In this document: piece by piece, positions 23,827 through 31,793 of the stretch
Numbering within the stretch: position 1 is the first letter of the stretch
Layout of the letters: each line of letters starts with the position of its first letter
Notes under the pieces: model-generated
The model's input: the letters and a program-made list of their open reading frames with translations, nothing else
Told to the model about the DNA's origin: nothing
The model's database searches: none
Translations under genes and position numbers: made by a program
Origin: DASYQD01 sp036005845
GTDB taxonomy: Bacteria > Acidobacteriota > Thermoanaerobaculia > Multivoradales > JAIOJS01
Assembly (NCBI GenBank): GCA_036005845.1
Contig: DASYQD010000055.1
Coordinates: forward strand, 8,174-72,173
Direction: 5' to 3'
DNA length: 64,000 nt

Positions 23827-24585
23827 TCACCGCAGCAGGAAGCGCAGCGCGCCCGGCAGCCGGCGCCGCCACGAGATTTCGTCGTGCCGGCCGCGCGCGT
23901 CGCGGCGAAAGCGCAGCCGATCTTCACCGTAACCGCGCGCCCGCAGCAGGCCCGCCATCGCCTCGACTCGCGGCAGCGTCGCGCCGCGGCCCTCGCGCAC
24001 GCCGCAGTCGAGATAGATGCGCGAGGTCCAGGGCAGCGGCTGCGCCGCGATCCATTCGTAGAGTCGCCGGCCGACGATCCCGAACGAAGGCGACATACAG
24101 AGTGCGCCGCCGAAGACCTCCGGCGCCGCGAAGTGGGTGTAGAGCGCGGCAACGCCGCCCAGCGAGGCGCCGCCGACGATCCAGCGCGCCGGCGCGTCGG
24201 CAATGCCGAAGCGGACGCGCACGTCGTGCGCCAGACGCCCGCGCAGGAACGCGACCATCGCATCGAGATCGCCGCGGGAGCGGCCGCCGGCGAACGGCAG
24301 CAGCTCGCGCCCGCGGGCGCCGTAGCCATGGTCGACCGCGACGACGATCGGCGCCGCGCGCTTGCGCGTCACCACCCGCTCGGCGGCGCGATGGGCATGC
24401 CAGCCGCCGGTGAACGAGCCCTCGTCGCCGAAGACGTTCTGGCCGTCGAAGAGCACCACCACCGAGCGCTCGGCGCGGCCGCGCGGAACGTAGACCCGAA
24501 CGCGCCGCGCGCCGATCCCCGGGAAGTCGTAGCTGCCCCAGCTCTCGATGCGACCGGAAGGCATGCTCGGACGGGCTCGGCGCAT
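23827..24585 (-). CDS. esterase of the enterochelin-esterase/D family (alpha/beta hydrolase)
   Basis: A 252-residue hydrolase of the putative-esterase type (as in Fes or YbbA-like proteins). It has VRVYVPRGRAERSVVVLFDGQN (first strands), nucleophile S141 in GGASLGG and a C-terminal histidine in RGRHDEISW. No signal peptide is visible. The natural ester is unknown; ferric-siderophore esters are one possibility, given the TonB receptor 2.5 kb away, but that is speculation. ATG 24585 is chosen; ATG 24564 would give a shorter N-terminus. It is convergent with the methyltransferase, with only 3 bp between the stops. Confidence 0.78.
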   Translation of the reverse strand: MRRARPSMPSGRIESWGSYDFPGIGARRVRVYVPRGRAERSVVVLFDGQNVFGDEGSFTGGWHAHRAAERVVTRKRAAPIVVAVDHGYGARGRELLPFAGGRSRGDLDAMVAFLRGRLAHDVRVRFGIADAPARWIVGGASLGGVAALYTHFAAPEVFGGALCMSPSFGIVGRRLYEWIAAQPLPWTSRIYLDCGVREGRGATLPRVEAMAGLLRARGYGEDRLRFRRDARGRHDEISWRRRLPGALRFLLR

Positions 24586-24651
24586 GGGCAACACAATCGT
24601 CACGGCAGGGAAAGCAACGGCAGGCATCGGGCGATTCCGCGGCCAAGAGTA

Positions 24652-24686
24652 CGCCGCGCTGGTAGAGTTCCATCGTGGCCGAGGCC
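24652..24686 (+). repeat. promoter/start direct repeat, copy 2
   Basis: A 35-bp copy of the sequence at 23011-23046, differing by a few substitutions and one base fewer in the centre (TTCCATC against TTTTTTTC). It again carries TAGAGT, a GTG start and the first codons of a different gene. Confidence 0.65.
24663..24668 (+). promoter_or_regulatory. -10 box (TAGAGT) before the nucleotidyltransferase start
   Basis: TAGAGT is followed by TCCATC and GTG 24675, again with no ribosome-binding site. Confidence 0.45.
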
Positions 24687-25286
24687 GCCTTCCCGCCGGC
24701 GCTCCTCGACGCCCTGGAGCGCGACGCCATGCACGTCGAGGATGTCCGCAAAGCGCTCGAAGAGCTGCGGCGGCGCTGCGAGCAAGAGGACATTCCGTTC
24801 GCCGTCGTCGGCGCCCTGGCGATGCGCCAGCACGGATACGCCCGCTTCACCGAAGACATCGACCTGGTCACGACGCCCGAAGGGTTGAACCGCCTCCACG
24901 AGCGGCTCGTCGGCCGCGGACTCGCGCCGCGAGGCCCGGGCCTGCGCAAGAAGCTCCGCGACACCCAATACCGCGTGCCCATCGACATTCTCGTCGCCGG
25001 CGAGCACGCCGGCTCGCCGGAAAGCCCCGTCGTTTATCCGGCACCCGATGCGCCCGAATTCGTAGAAGCGGCGGACGGCATCCGTTACGCGAGGCTGGAG
25101 TCGCTGCTGACGTTCAAGCTTGCCTCAGGGATCTGGGGCAACCGCCCTCGCGATCTCGCGGACGTGCAGGAACTGATCAAGCTCAACCGGCTCGACGAGA
25201 GCTATGCGGACCAGCTGCCCGAGTCGCTGCGCGACCGATTCCGGGAGCTGGTCGCCGCCTCGCGGCTCGAACGAGACATCGAGTAG
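24675..25286 (+). CDS. nucleotidyltransferase of the AbiEii/DUF6036-like type
   Basis: A 203-residue protein with a nucleotidyltransferase core: VVGALAM at 44-50, TEDIDL at 59-64 (D61, D63 as the metal pair) and VPIDILVAG as the third acidic strand. The C-terminal helices (LESLLTFKLASG, RDLADVQELIKL) match the AbiEii-like proteins that often act in toxin-antitoxin or phage-defence pairs. No partner gene lies next to it, so a solitary or housekeeping role is possible. The GTG start is supported by the -10 box 6 nt upstream and by similarity of the start region to that of the methyltransferase. Confidence 0.72.
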   Translation: MAEAAFPPALLDALERDAMHVEDVRKALEELRRRCEQEDIPFAVVGALAMRQHGYARFTEDIDLVTTPEGLNRLHERLVGRGLAPRGPGLRKKLRDTQYRVPIDILVAGEHAGSPESPVVYPAPDAPEFVEAADGIRYARLESLLTFKLASGIWGNRPRDLADVQELIKLNRLDESYADQLPESLRDRFRELVAASRLERDIE

Positions 25287-25338
25287 CGAGGGGGCGCGAG
25301 CCGGCCCTAGTTGGCTCTCTGCGGCAGCCCTCGACAGT

Positions 25339-26121
25339 TCAGCGCCACAGGTGCCAGAGCAAGTGGAGCGCGAGGACGAGCGCGATCCACCACACCGGGT
25401 TGCGCAGGGCACGGACGGCGGCGCGGCGGGCGGCGGCGGTGCCGATGGCGCCGAGGTCGAGGACTTCTTCCGTCTGACGGGGCACTGAAGAGGCGGGTGC
25501 TGGCGACGCGGACGAGGCCGGAGCGCGTGCGGGCATCGACGCCGTTACGCGCGTGGGTGCGGCGGCCCCCGTTGCCGGCGATGCGACCGCGGCTGTGGTG
25601 GGCGATGCGGACCTGGCGCTCGCGGCGACTGCACTCGCATCACTGCCCGCAGTTGCGGCTGCCGGCGTCGTCTCCAGCTGACGCCGCATGGCGGCGCTGA
25701 ACTTGCCGAACATCTGGTCGCTGACGTCTTCGATCATGCCCTTGCCGAACTGGGCGAGGGCGCCGACGACGTTGACGTCAGAAGCGATGACGACTTCGGT
25801 CGAGGCGGCGTCACGCGCGACGACGCGGCTGGTCATCCGCATGTCGGCGGCGCCCTTGCCGCGGGTCTCCTGGCCGGAGGCGCTGATCTCGGCTTCGCCG
25901 GCGGCGGCGTCGAGGCGCTCGAACTTCATCTTGCCGCGGTAGCTCGCGGTGACCGGGCCGACCTTGACGTTGATCGTGCCGCCGTAGGTCTGCGGGTCGA
26001 GCTGGCCGGTGATGGCGGCGCCGGGCAGGCAGCTCGCTACGCGCGCGGGGTCGGTGAGGAACTCCCACACCGCCGCGGCGGGAGCCTGGACGACGAAGCT
26101 CTTCTCGATGCGCATGCCCAT
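25339..26121 (-). CDS. CoxG-like SRPBCC protein with C-terminal membrane anchor
   Basis: A 260-residue protein of the carbon monoxide dehydrogenase subunit G family. Residues 1-150 are the START/SRPBCC fold (VWEFLTDPARVASCLPGA is the hallmark, with VASDVNVVGALAQFGKGMI later). A Pro/Ala-rich linker (about 150-220) leads to a C-terminal helix, NPVWWIALVLALHLLWHLWR, that would anchor it in the inner membrane. CoxG recruits CO dehydrogenase to the membrane and relatives accompany other xanthine-oxidase-family enzymes. The only such enzyme here is the xanthine dehydrogenase 20 kb away, so partnership is speculative. ATG 26115 is an alternative start. Confidence 0.8.
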   Translation of the reverse strand: MGMRIEKSFVVQAPAAAVWEFLTDPARVASCLPGAAITGQLDPQTYGGTINVKVGPVTASYRGKMKFERLDAAAGEAEISASGQETRGKGAADMRMTSRVVARDAASTEVVIASDVNVVGALAQFGKGMIEDVSDQMFGKFSAAMRRQLETTPAAATAGSDASAVAASARSASPTTAAVASPATGAAAPTRVTASMPARAPASSASPAPASSVPRQTEEVLDLGAIGTAAARRAAVRALRNPVWWIALVLALHLLWHLWR

Positions 26122-26251
26122 GATGCGAGTGCGGCCGACCCTACCTGCGGGCGGGCGCGGATTCAACCGCGGCAGGAGGCGCGGTGCGGCGGGCCGCGCG
26201 TGCAGTAATCTCTCTGCGAGCCACCCACCCTGGCGCCGGCAGGAGGACACC

Positions 26252-28108
26252 GTGATCCGACACGCCATCGCTCCCGCGCTCGCCTCCGCGCTGCTCGTTG
26301 CCGCGCTCGCGTCGATCGCGAGTCCCGCCCGCGCTCAAACGGCAGCGAACGCCTGGGACGGCCCGGCGGCCATCGCCGTCGAGGTGAAGAACCAGTCCGG
26401 CAAACCGGTGCCGGGTGCGCGCGTCACGCTGCGGTACACCGACGTCCAACCTCCCATCGGTCCACCGCCGGTGGGCACCGATCCCAAAGGGCAGGCGGTG
26501 ATCGGCCACCTCGCCGAGGGCAACTGGTACGTCGAGGTGAGCCACCCCGACGCGATGCTGTTCACCGCCTACGTCGAGACGCGCGCCGGCAAGGCGGCGA
26601 AGAGCACCTTCGCGGCGCAGGTCTCGACGGGAAGCTCGTGGTCGCCGCTGCGGGTGGAGTTCTTCAAGCCGAAGAGCGTGCCGCCGGCGACACCGGCGCT
26701 TGCCGCGGCACCGGCGGCGGTGGTCCCCGCGACCGGAACGGCGGCGCCGCCGGCGAGTGGAGCGGGCGCGGCGCCGGTGGCCCCGGCGGTACCCATGGTG
26801 CCTCTCATGCCGCAACCGCCAGAGGCTGCGGCTGCCGCGCCGCCACCGGCAGCCGGGGCGACACCGGCCCCACCCGCGAGCGCGCCGGCAGCGCCCGCTG
26901 CCGCGGCGACACCCTCCGCGCCAGCCGCGCCGAAACCCGCAGCACCTGCGGCAATTCCGGCCGCGCCGATGCGCCCTACCGCGAGCCCGACGCCTTCGCC
27001 AGTCCCGCCGGCCACGCGGCCGCCCGCAGCGGCAGCGACTCCGACGCCGGCGTCAGCTCCGGCCGCGCCGGCGCCTCCATCGTCGTCAGCCACAGCGCCG
27101 GCACCCACGTCCAAGCCGGCGCCAGCGACATCGAGGCCCGCACCCGCCGCGACTCCTGTCCCGCCGGCTCCGGCCGCAGCCGCGACTCCGACGCCGGCGA
27201 AGGCAGCGGCCTCGACGCCACAGCCCGCAACACCGGCGCCGCAGGCGACTCCCGCGCCGACGCCTCCACCCGCAGCCGCGACTTCTACGCCGGCGAAGCC
27301 AGCGGCCTCGCCGCCGCCCCCCACAGCGCCAGCGCCGCAAGCGACTCCGATGCCCGCGTCGGCTTCACCGCGCCCCGCACCTTCCGCGGCGACCGCACCT
27401 CCAGCGACAGCTGCGGCGCCGGCTGTGGCTCCTGCGACGACTCCCGTGCCCGCCGCATCTCCAGCGGCGCCCCTCGCGCCCGCGCCGGCAGCTGCACCCG
27501 CTGCGACTGCGGCGACTCCGCGGCCCGCGCCGGCGCCGCCGCCAGCACCCGCTCCGGCGGCGCCTGCTCCTCCGGCAACTGCGGCCGCTCCGCCTCCCGG
27601 CCCGCCGCCCGTCGACTCGCTCCGCGCCGCCGATCGCGGCACGTGCCCCGAGTGTGGCGCCGGCGAGTGGGCGGCCGCGGGCGAGCAGACTGCCGCTCCG
27701 CTCGCCGCGGCGGTCGATTGCGCCGCGGTGGCCGCCGCCGTGCGGCCGGGCCTCCAGGCGCTCGCGCGGTCGGCCCCGTCGGCCGCCGAGAGCGGCTATG
27801 CCGGCCCCGTCACCGCTCCGGTTCCCGCCGGCTCCTCGTGCGCCGTCGTGGCGATCGTGCTGCCTGGCGATGCGCGCTTCGTCGGGTACCGCTACGAGGC
27901 GGTCGACGGCTGGGGCGGAGGCGACTGCGTTGCCGAGCAGCCGTGCACGATCGGCGACTCACACTGGCAGGGCCATCCGGTCATCGAGCGCGGCCAGCGC
28001 ACGGTGATCTGGAGCGTCTTCGTCAACAGCTCGCGCGACCGCGCGCGGCGTGGACGGTTGACGACTTACTTCCGCCCCGGCCCGAGCTGGCGGGCGCCGG
28101 GCTCCTAG
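26252..28108 (+). CDS. secreted protein with a long Pro/Ala-rich stalk
   Basis: A 618-residue exported protein with a signal peptide (about 1-27). An Ig/carboxypeptidase-regulatory-like domain (about 35-130, AIAVEVKNQSGKPVPGARVTLRYT) is followed by about 310 residues of Pro/Ala/Thr/Ser low complexity. A compact C-terminal domain (about 465-618) contains cysteines in CPECG, DCAAVAAAV, CVAEQPCT. The stalk would span the envelope. The binding partner or substrate is unknown. AGGAGG lies 6 nt before GTG 26252, so the start is secure. The stop is 4 bp from the end of the convergent lyase gene. Confidence 0.72.
   Translation: MIRHAIAPALASALLVAALASIASPARAQTAANAWDGPAAIAVEVKNQSGKPVPGARVTLRYTDVQPPIGPPPVGTDPKGQAVIGHLAEGNWYVEVSHPDAMLFTAYVETRAGKAAKSTFAAQVSTGSSWSPLRVEFFKPKSVPPATPALAAAPAAVVPATGTAAPPASGAGAAPVAPAVPMVPLMPQPPEAAAAAPPPAAGATPAPPASAPAAPAAAATPSAPAAPKPAAPAAIPAAPMRPTASPTPSPVPPATRPPAAAATPTPASAPAAPAPPSSSATAPAPTSKPAPATSRPAPAATPVPPAPAAAATPTPAKAAASTPQPATPAPQATPAPTPPPAAATSTPAKPAASPPPPTAPAPQATPMPASASPRPAPSAATAPPATAAAPAVAPATTPVPAASPAAPLAPAPAAAPAATAATPRPAPAPPPAPAPAAPAPPATAAAPPPGPPPVDSLRAADRGTCPECGAGEWAAAGEQTAAPLAAAVDCAAVAAAVRPGLQALARSAPSAAESGYAGPVTAPVPAGSSCAVVAIVLPGDARFVGYRYEAVDGWGGGDCVAEQPCTIGDSHWQGHPVIERGQRTVIWSVFVNSSRDRARRGRLTTYFRPGPSWRAPGS
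26681..27615 (+). repeat. Pro/Ala-coding low-complexity tract
   Basis: A degenerate run of CCGGCG/GCGCCG-type codons that encodes the Pro/Ala-rich stalk of the surrounding protein. No exact long period is visible. Such DNA tends to expand and contract and is prone to assembly error. Confidence 0.6.
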
Positions 28109-28112
28109 CGAT

Positions 28113-29507
28113 TCAACGTGCGCTCTGCGGCTGCGCCGAGCGGCTCTTGAGGATCGCCACGAAGGAGCGCGTGCGCAGCTCCTCGAGAGTGAGCCCGCAG
28201 CGCGGCGCCGCTTCCTCTTCGCTGATGGCGCCGCTGTTGATGGCGCGCAGGAAGAAGTTGAGCAGGCCCTGCCCGGTAGCGGCGTCGTCGAAGACGTCGC
28301 CGACGAGCGTCGCCTGCGCCGCCTTCGCCACGAAGTTGCTCAAGCGCTCGGCGGCCGCGTCGAGGCCGGCGAGGAAGAAGGCGTAGACCGCGGCGTAGCG
28401 GATCGGCAGCTGTGCCGGGTGCAGGTCCCAGCCCTGGTAGAAGCCGAGCTCCAGCGAATGCTGGATGTGGTCGTAGGCGAGCTTCCAGGCGCGGTGCACG
28501 ACGGCGCGGTTCTCCTCCTCCTGCGCCGCCGTCAGCGACTCGCCCGCCGCGGCCCGATGGGGCGCCACCGGCATGACGTTGGTGGCGCCGTCGCTCAACC
28601 ACACGCCGCGGCCGGCAAGGGACACCTGCATCACCTGCCGCGCGAAGTCGCACGCCGGGTGGTTCATGTGCTGATGCGCGGCGGTGATGTTGTTGCTCGC
28701 CGTGTAGTCGTAGGTGCCGAAGTGGGCGGCCGTGCAGCGCCCGCGGGCCTCGTCGAGCAGGCGCGGCAGAGCGACGGTGCCCAGGCGCGGCAGCGCCAAT
28801 GGATCGTGGACGTAGTCGGCGAAAATCGACTGCGGCGTCTCGACCATCATCTCGAAGCGCAGCGCGCCTGCGGCGAGGCCGAGGCCCGTTTCGAGCCGCG
28901 CGCAGAGCTCGGCCATCGCAGCAACCTGCTCGGGCACGGTGATCTTGGGCAGCGTCACCACGAAGTGGGGAGGCAGCGCGCCGCCGCTCTCCGCCACCAG
29001 CGTGGTGAGGAAGAGGTCGAGCGTGCGCACGCTGCGCTCGCGCAGCTCCTCGGTGAACGGCTTGATGCGGATGCCGATGAAAGGCGGCAGCACGCCGTCG
29101 CGCAGGCCCGCCGCCACCTCCGCCGCGACGCTCTGCGCGTGCCCGTCCTCTTCGGCGTCCGAGCGGTTGCCGTAGCCGTCCTCGTAGTCGATGCGGAAGT
29201 CCTCGACCGGCTCGCGGGCGAGCTTCTCGCGCACGCGCGCATGGATCGGCTCCGCGAGCCGCGCCGGCAGGCCGAGCGCCGCGGCGAGCGTTCCCGCGTC
29301 GGGCGCGAAGTGGTCGAGCGAACGCAGCGCCAGCGCGCCCATGCGCCTCGCGACGTCGGCGCGGAAGAGCTGCGCGCCGCCGTAGACGGTGTGCACCGGC
29401 TGGCGGCCGCCGGCGTCGCCGGGGTGGCGCGCCGCGAACGCGGCGTTGGCTCGCTGCAGCGGCGCCATCACCTCGCGCAGCGCGTCGGCGGAGAGGGTGC
29501 GTTGCAT
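28113..29507 (-). CDS. CitE-like lyase, HpcH/HpaI superfamily (DUF6986 type)
   Basis: A 464-residue protein of the aldolase/citrate-lyase superfamily. It shows the DUF6986-type opening (about residues 22-45, HPGDAGGRQPVHTVYGG), DFRIDYEDGYG, a metal-site glutamate in LRFEMMVETPQSIF and HFGTYDYTASNNI. Members cleave or condense C-C bonds with a divalent metal. Relatives are found beside purine-degradation genes in some bacteria, so it may act on a C2-C4 acid downstream of ureidoglycolate; that link is inference, since here it lies 17 kb from the purine cluster. The normal family length supports ATG 29507. Confidence 0.75.
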   Translation of the reverse strand: MQRTLSADALREVMAPLQRANAAFAARHPGDAGGRQPVHTVYGGAQLFRADVARRMGALALRSLDHFAPDAGTLAAALGLPARLAEPIHARVREKLAREPVEDFRIDYEDGYGNRSDAEEDGHAQSVAAEVAAGLRDGVLPPFIGIRIKPFTEELRERSVRTLDLFLTTLVAESGGALPPHFVVTLPKITVPEQVAAMAELCARLETGLGLAAGALRFEMMVETPQSIFADYVHDPLALPRLGTVALPRLLDEARGRCTAAHFGTYDYTASNNITAAHQHMNHPACDFARQVMQVSLAGRGVWLSDGATNVMPVAPHRAAAGESLTAAQEEENRAVVHRAWKLAYDHIQHSLELGFYQGWDLHPAQLPIRYAAVYAFFLAGLDAAAERLSNFVAKAAQATLVGDVFDDAATGQGLLNFFLRAINSGAISEEEAAPRCGLTLEELRTRSFVAILKSRSAQPQSAR

Positions 29508-29573
29508 CCGTTGTACCCGCGGCGCCGATCCTAGCGGAGTCGCTCGGCACTACGAGGCGCGCCGGCGCTGCGT

Positions 29574-29933
29574 TCACGCGGCGGCCGCGACGCGTCGCGC
29601 GAGCTGGCTCAGCTGCCGCCGCTGCAGCGGCGTCAGCGGATCGAACGCCAGCCCGGCTTCGAACGTCGCGCGCGCGCCGTCCTCGTCCGGCGCGACGTGG
29701 ACCAGCGCGCAGCGCGCCACGGCCGCGGTCAGGCTGAGCGAGGCGAGCTGCAGGTGGTAGCGCCGGCCCGGCGCCAGCGACTCGCCGGTCGTGATGCGAG
29801 CACCCTGCGCGCTCAAGTCGAGGACGCGGAGCGTCTGCAGGATGCCGATGCGGCCGGCGAGGCCGGGGGTGGGGCGGCGGGAGTGGCGGCGGCGCTCGGG
29901 TCCGTCCGGGCGGGTCCGAATCTCATGAGTCAC
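29574..29933 (-). CDS. PilZ domain protein (cyclic-di-GMP receptor)
   Basis: A 119-residue single-domain PilZ protein. The RRRHSRR stretch (14-20) supplies the RxxxR part and DLSAQGAR the D/NxSxxG part of the cyclic-di-GMP site. The GTG at 29933 is chosen because GAGGAGG sits 8 nt upstream; the frame is open to ATG 29987, but that start has no ribosome-binding site. It may control motility or surface polysaccharide, possibly together with the PilT-like ATPase at 45 kb (inference). Confidence 0.82.
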   Translation of the reverse strand: MTHEIRTRPDGPERRRHSRRPTPGLAGRIGILQTLRVLDLSAQGARITTGESLAPGRRYHLQLASLSLTAAVARCALVHVAPDEDGARATFEAGLAFDPLTPLQRRQLSQLARRVAAAA

Positions 29934-30033
29934 CAAGGGAACCTCCTCGGTCGCCCGTTCGGTGGGCGGCCGAGCCATCAATCGCAAAGCGGCGCGATTT
30001 CCTTGCAGCCGCGCTCAGCTGTCGTCGCGGGCG

Positions 30034-31683
30034 CTACTCGTCCGAGTCGCCGGGCGGCGGCAGCGGCAGGCCGCCTCCCCAGTGAGCCGAGCGCCTCGCC
30101 ACGTCGCGACGCTGCGCGGCCAGCGTCTCGGCGTCGGCGCGCAGCTCGGTGTGCTGGTACTCGGCGCTCGGGTCGCCGTGGCGCCGGCGCAGCGGCGCGG
30201 TGAGGGCGCGGCCGACGCTCCAGGTCCGCGAGCCCAGCACCTGCTCGACGAGACGGTCGAAGGCGACGGCCTGGTCCCAACAGCGGTCGGCGTAACCGAT
30301 GACGTCGCCGAGGAGTTGGTTGACGGCGGCATAGGCGTGTCGAGCCTCGCGCAACGCCGCTCCGCTGCGCTCGACCGCGGCGCGCAGCTCTGTCGACTGG
30401 CGGCCGCGCTGCTCGGCGAGGCGCTGCAGCGCCTCGTGTTCGGCCTGCAGGCGCTCGAGGGTGACGCGCAGCTCTTCCGACTGGCGGCCGCGTTGCTCGG
30501 CGAGATGCTGCAGCGCCTCGTGTTCGGCCTGCAGGCGCTCGACGGCGGTGCGCAGGTCGGCGAGCTGGGCGGTCAGCGTCTCGTTCCACGACGAGATCTC
30601 GGCGTCGCGCGCACGCAGGCGCGTCAGCTCCTCCTCCGCCGCGGCGAGCCGCGGTGCGAGATCTTCGTTATAGCGCGACACCTCGGCCACCCGCTGCTGC
30701 AGGCGCGCCAGCTCGGGCTCGGCGGCGCCGGCCGCCGCTTCGGCGCGCGACAGCGAGGCGCGCAGGTCGGAGTTCCACCGCGTGTGGTCTACGTCGCGGT
30801 CGCGGCGCCAGCTCGCTTCCGCTTCCGCCGTCTCGACACGGTGGCGTAGGTCGGGCAGGTCGCGCCGCTCGCGCTCGGCGACGGCGAACCAGCGCAGCAG
30901 CTCGAGCGAGCCGGCCGACGGCGCCGGCACCTCGCTCCAGCGCAGCGCGCTGCCGTCCGCGAGGGCGGCCGCCAGGCGCTGCTGGGCGGCGCTCAGGTAG
31001 CCGCAGGCCTCGTGGTCGCGGGAGCGCTGGTGGTGAAGCTCGGGGCGCACGACCGCGGCCAGATCGCTTGCCGCCGGCGGCCGCAGCGGACTGCCCAGCA
31101 GCGGCTGGAGCTGCGCCGCGAGCTCTGCCGCCACCCGCGCGGGATCGCGCACCAGGCGGTGGTAGCTCACCGGCACGCGCGGCGCGCCCTGCGAGTGGCG
31201 TAGCGCTGCGATCGCGTAGACCTCCCACAGCGCCAGCCCGACGGCGATTGGGAAGCCGTCGCGCGCCTGCAGCGAGCGGGCGACCTCGAGCGGGTCGCGG
31301 TGGACGAGCGCGTACGCCGGCGCCGAGAGCACCTGTTGCCACAGCGGCAGCAGCACGCACATGCGCGGCTCCTTGAGCACCCAGGGGCGATGCGCGTCGA
31401 GCTCGCCGACGATCGCCTTCGCCCGCGCCGTGAATCGCTCGCGGTCGGCCGGCGCCAGCGCGCCGAGGTCGAGGTCGGCCACTTCCCACCAGCTCGCACC
31501 GAGCGCCGCGAGCACCTCCTCGTCGAGCGCCCACGCGGCGCGGCTCTCCCAATAGCCCTGCGGGTTGGCGGCGTCGCCCGGCTGCAGGCTCTCCGGCGGC
31601 CCGGGATCGAAGCCCATGCCGGCGAGCAGATGGGTGAGGACCGAGGTCCCCGACCGGTGCATTCCGAGGACGATAAGTTGCAA
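30034..31683 (-). CDS. sulfotransferase-like protein with C-terminal coiled coil
   Basis: A 549-residue protein. Residues 1 to about 250 are a PAPS-type sulfotransferase domain: GMHRSGTSVLTHLL at 7-20 is the 5'-phosphosulfate loop, and HRDPLEVARSL the 3'-phosphate-binding segment. Residues about 290-440 form a heptad-rich coiled coil that contains two 28-residue repeats (LQAEHEALQ-LAEQRGRQS-ELR). The last 110 residues are helical and end in a Pro/Gly tail. Such fusions often occur with surface-glycan genes, and a glycosyltransferase is divergent from it. The TTG start at 31683 gives the normal N-terminus; TATAAT lies 11 nt upstream. Confidence 0.8.
   Translation of the reverse strand: MQLIVLGMHRSGTSVLTHLLAGMGFDPGPPESLQPGDAANPQGYWESRAAWALDEEVLAALGASWWEVADLDLGALAPADRERFTARAKAIVGELDAHRPWVLKEPRMCVLLPLWQQVLSAPAYALVHRDPLEVARSLQARDGFPIAVGLALWEVYAIAALRHSQGAPRVPVSYHRLVRDPARVAAELAAQLQPLLGSPLRPPAASDLAAVVRPELHHQRSRDHEACGYLSAAQQRLAAALADGSALRWSEVPAPSAGSLELLRWFAVAERERRDLPDLRHRVETAEAEASWRRDRDVDHTRWNSDLRASLSRAEAAAGAAEPELARLQQRVAEVSRYNEDLAPRLAAAEEELTRLRARDAEISSWNETLTAQLADLRTAVERLQAEHEALQHLAEQRGRQSEELRVTLERLQAEHEALQRLAEQRGRQSTELRAAVERSGAALREARHAYAAVNQLLGDVIGYADRCWDQAVAFDRLVEQVLGSRTWSVGRALTAPLRRRHGDPSAEYQHTELRADAETLAAQRRDVARRSAHWGGGLPLPPPGDSDE
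30381..30548 (-). repeat. two tandem 84-bp repeats in the sulfotransferase coiled coil
   Basis: Nearly identical 84-bp units start at 30381 and 30465 (both CGCGCAGCTC), each encoding 28 residues. The period is a multiple of seven, so the heptad register of the coiled coil is preserved and its length can change by whole units. Confidence 0.75.
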
Positions 31684-31694
31684 AGCGGAGGCGA

Positions 31695-31700
31695 ATTATA
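31695..31700 (-). promoter_or_regulatory. consensus -10 box (TATAAT) for the sulfotransferase gene
   Basis: A perfect TATAAT on the minus strand lies 11 nt before the TTG start at 31683. No clear -35 hexamer is seen at the usual distance. Confidence 0.45.
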
Positions 31701-31793
31701 CGGGCCGTGCCGCAGATGCCGCTGTGAGCCGCTGCGTACGCGGACGCGCCCGTGTCGCGCCGTCAGCGTGCTGCTAACCTCGGCGCGCACTTC

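Noticed and set aside
26681..27615. CRISPR-like or minisatellite array
   Set aside because: There is no fixed repeat-spacer period. The tract is degenerate Pro/Ala coding sequence within one reading frame.
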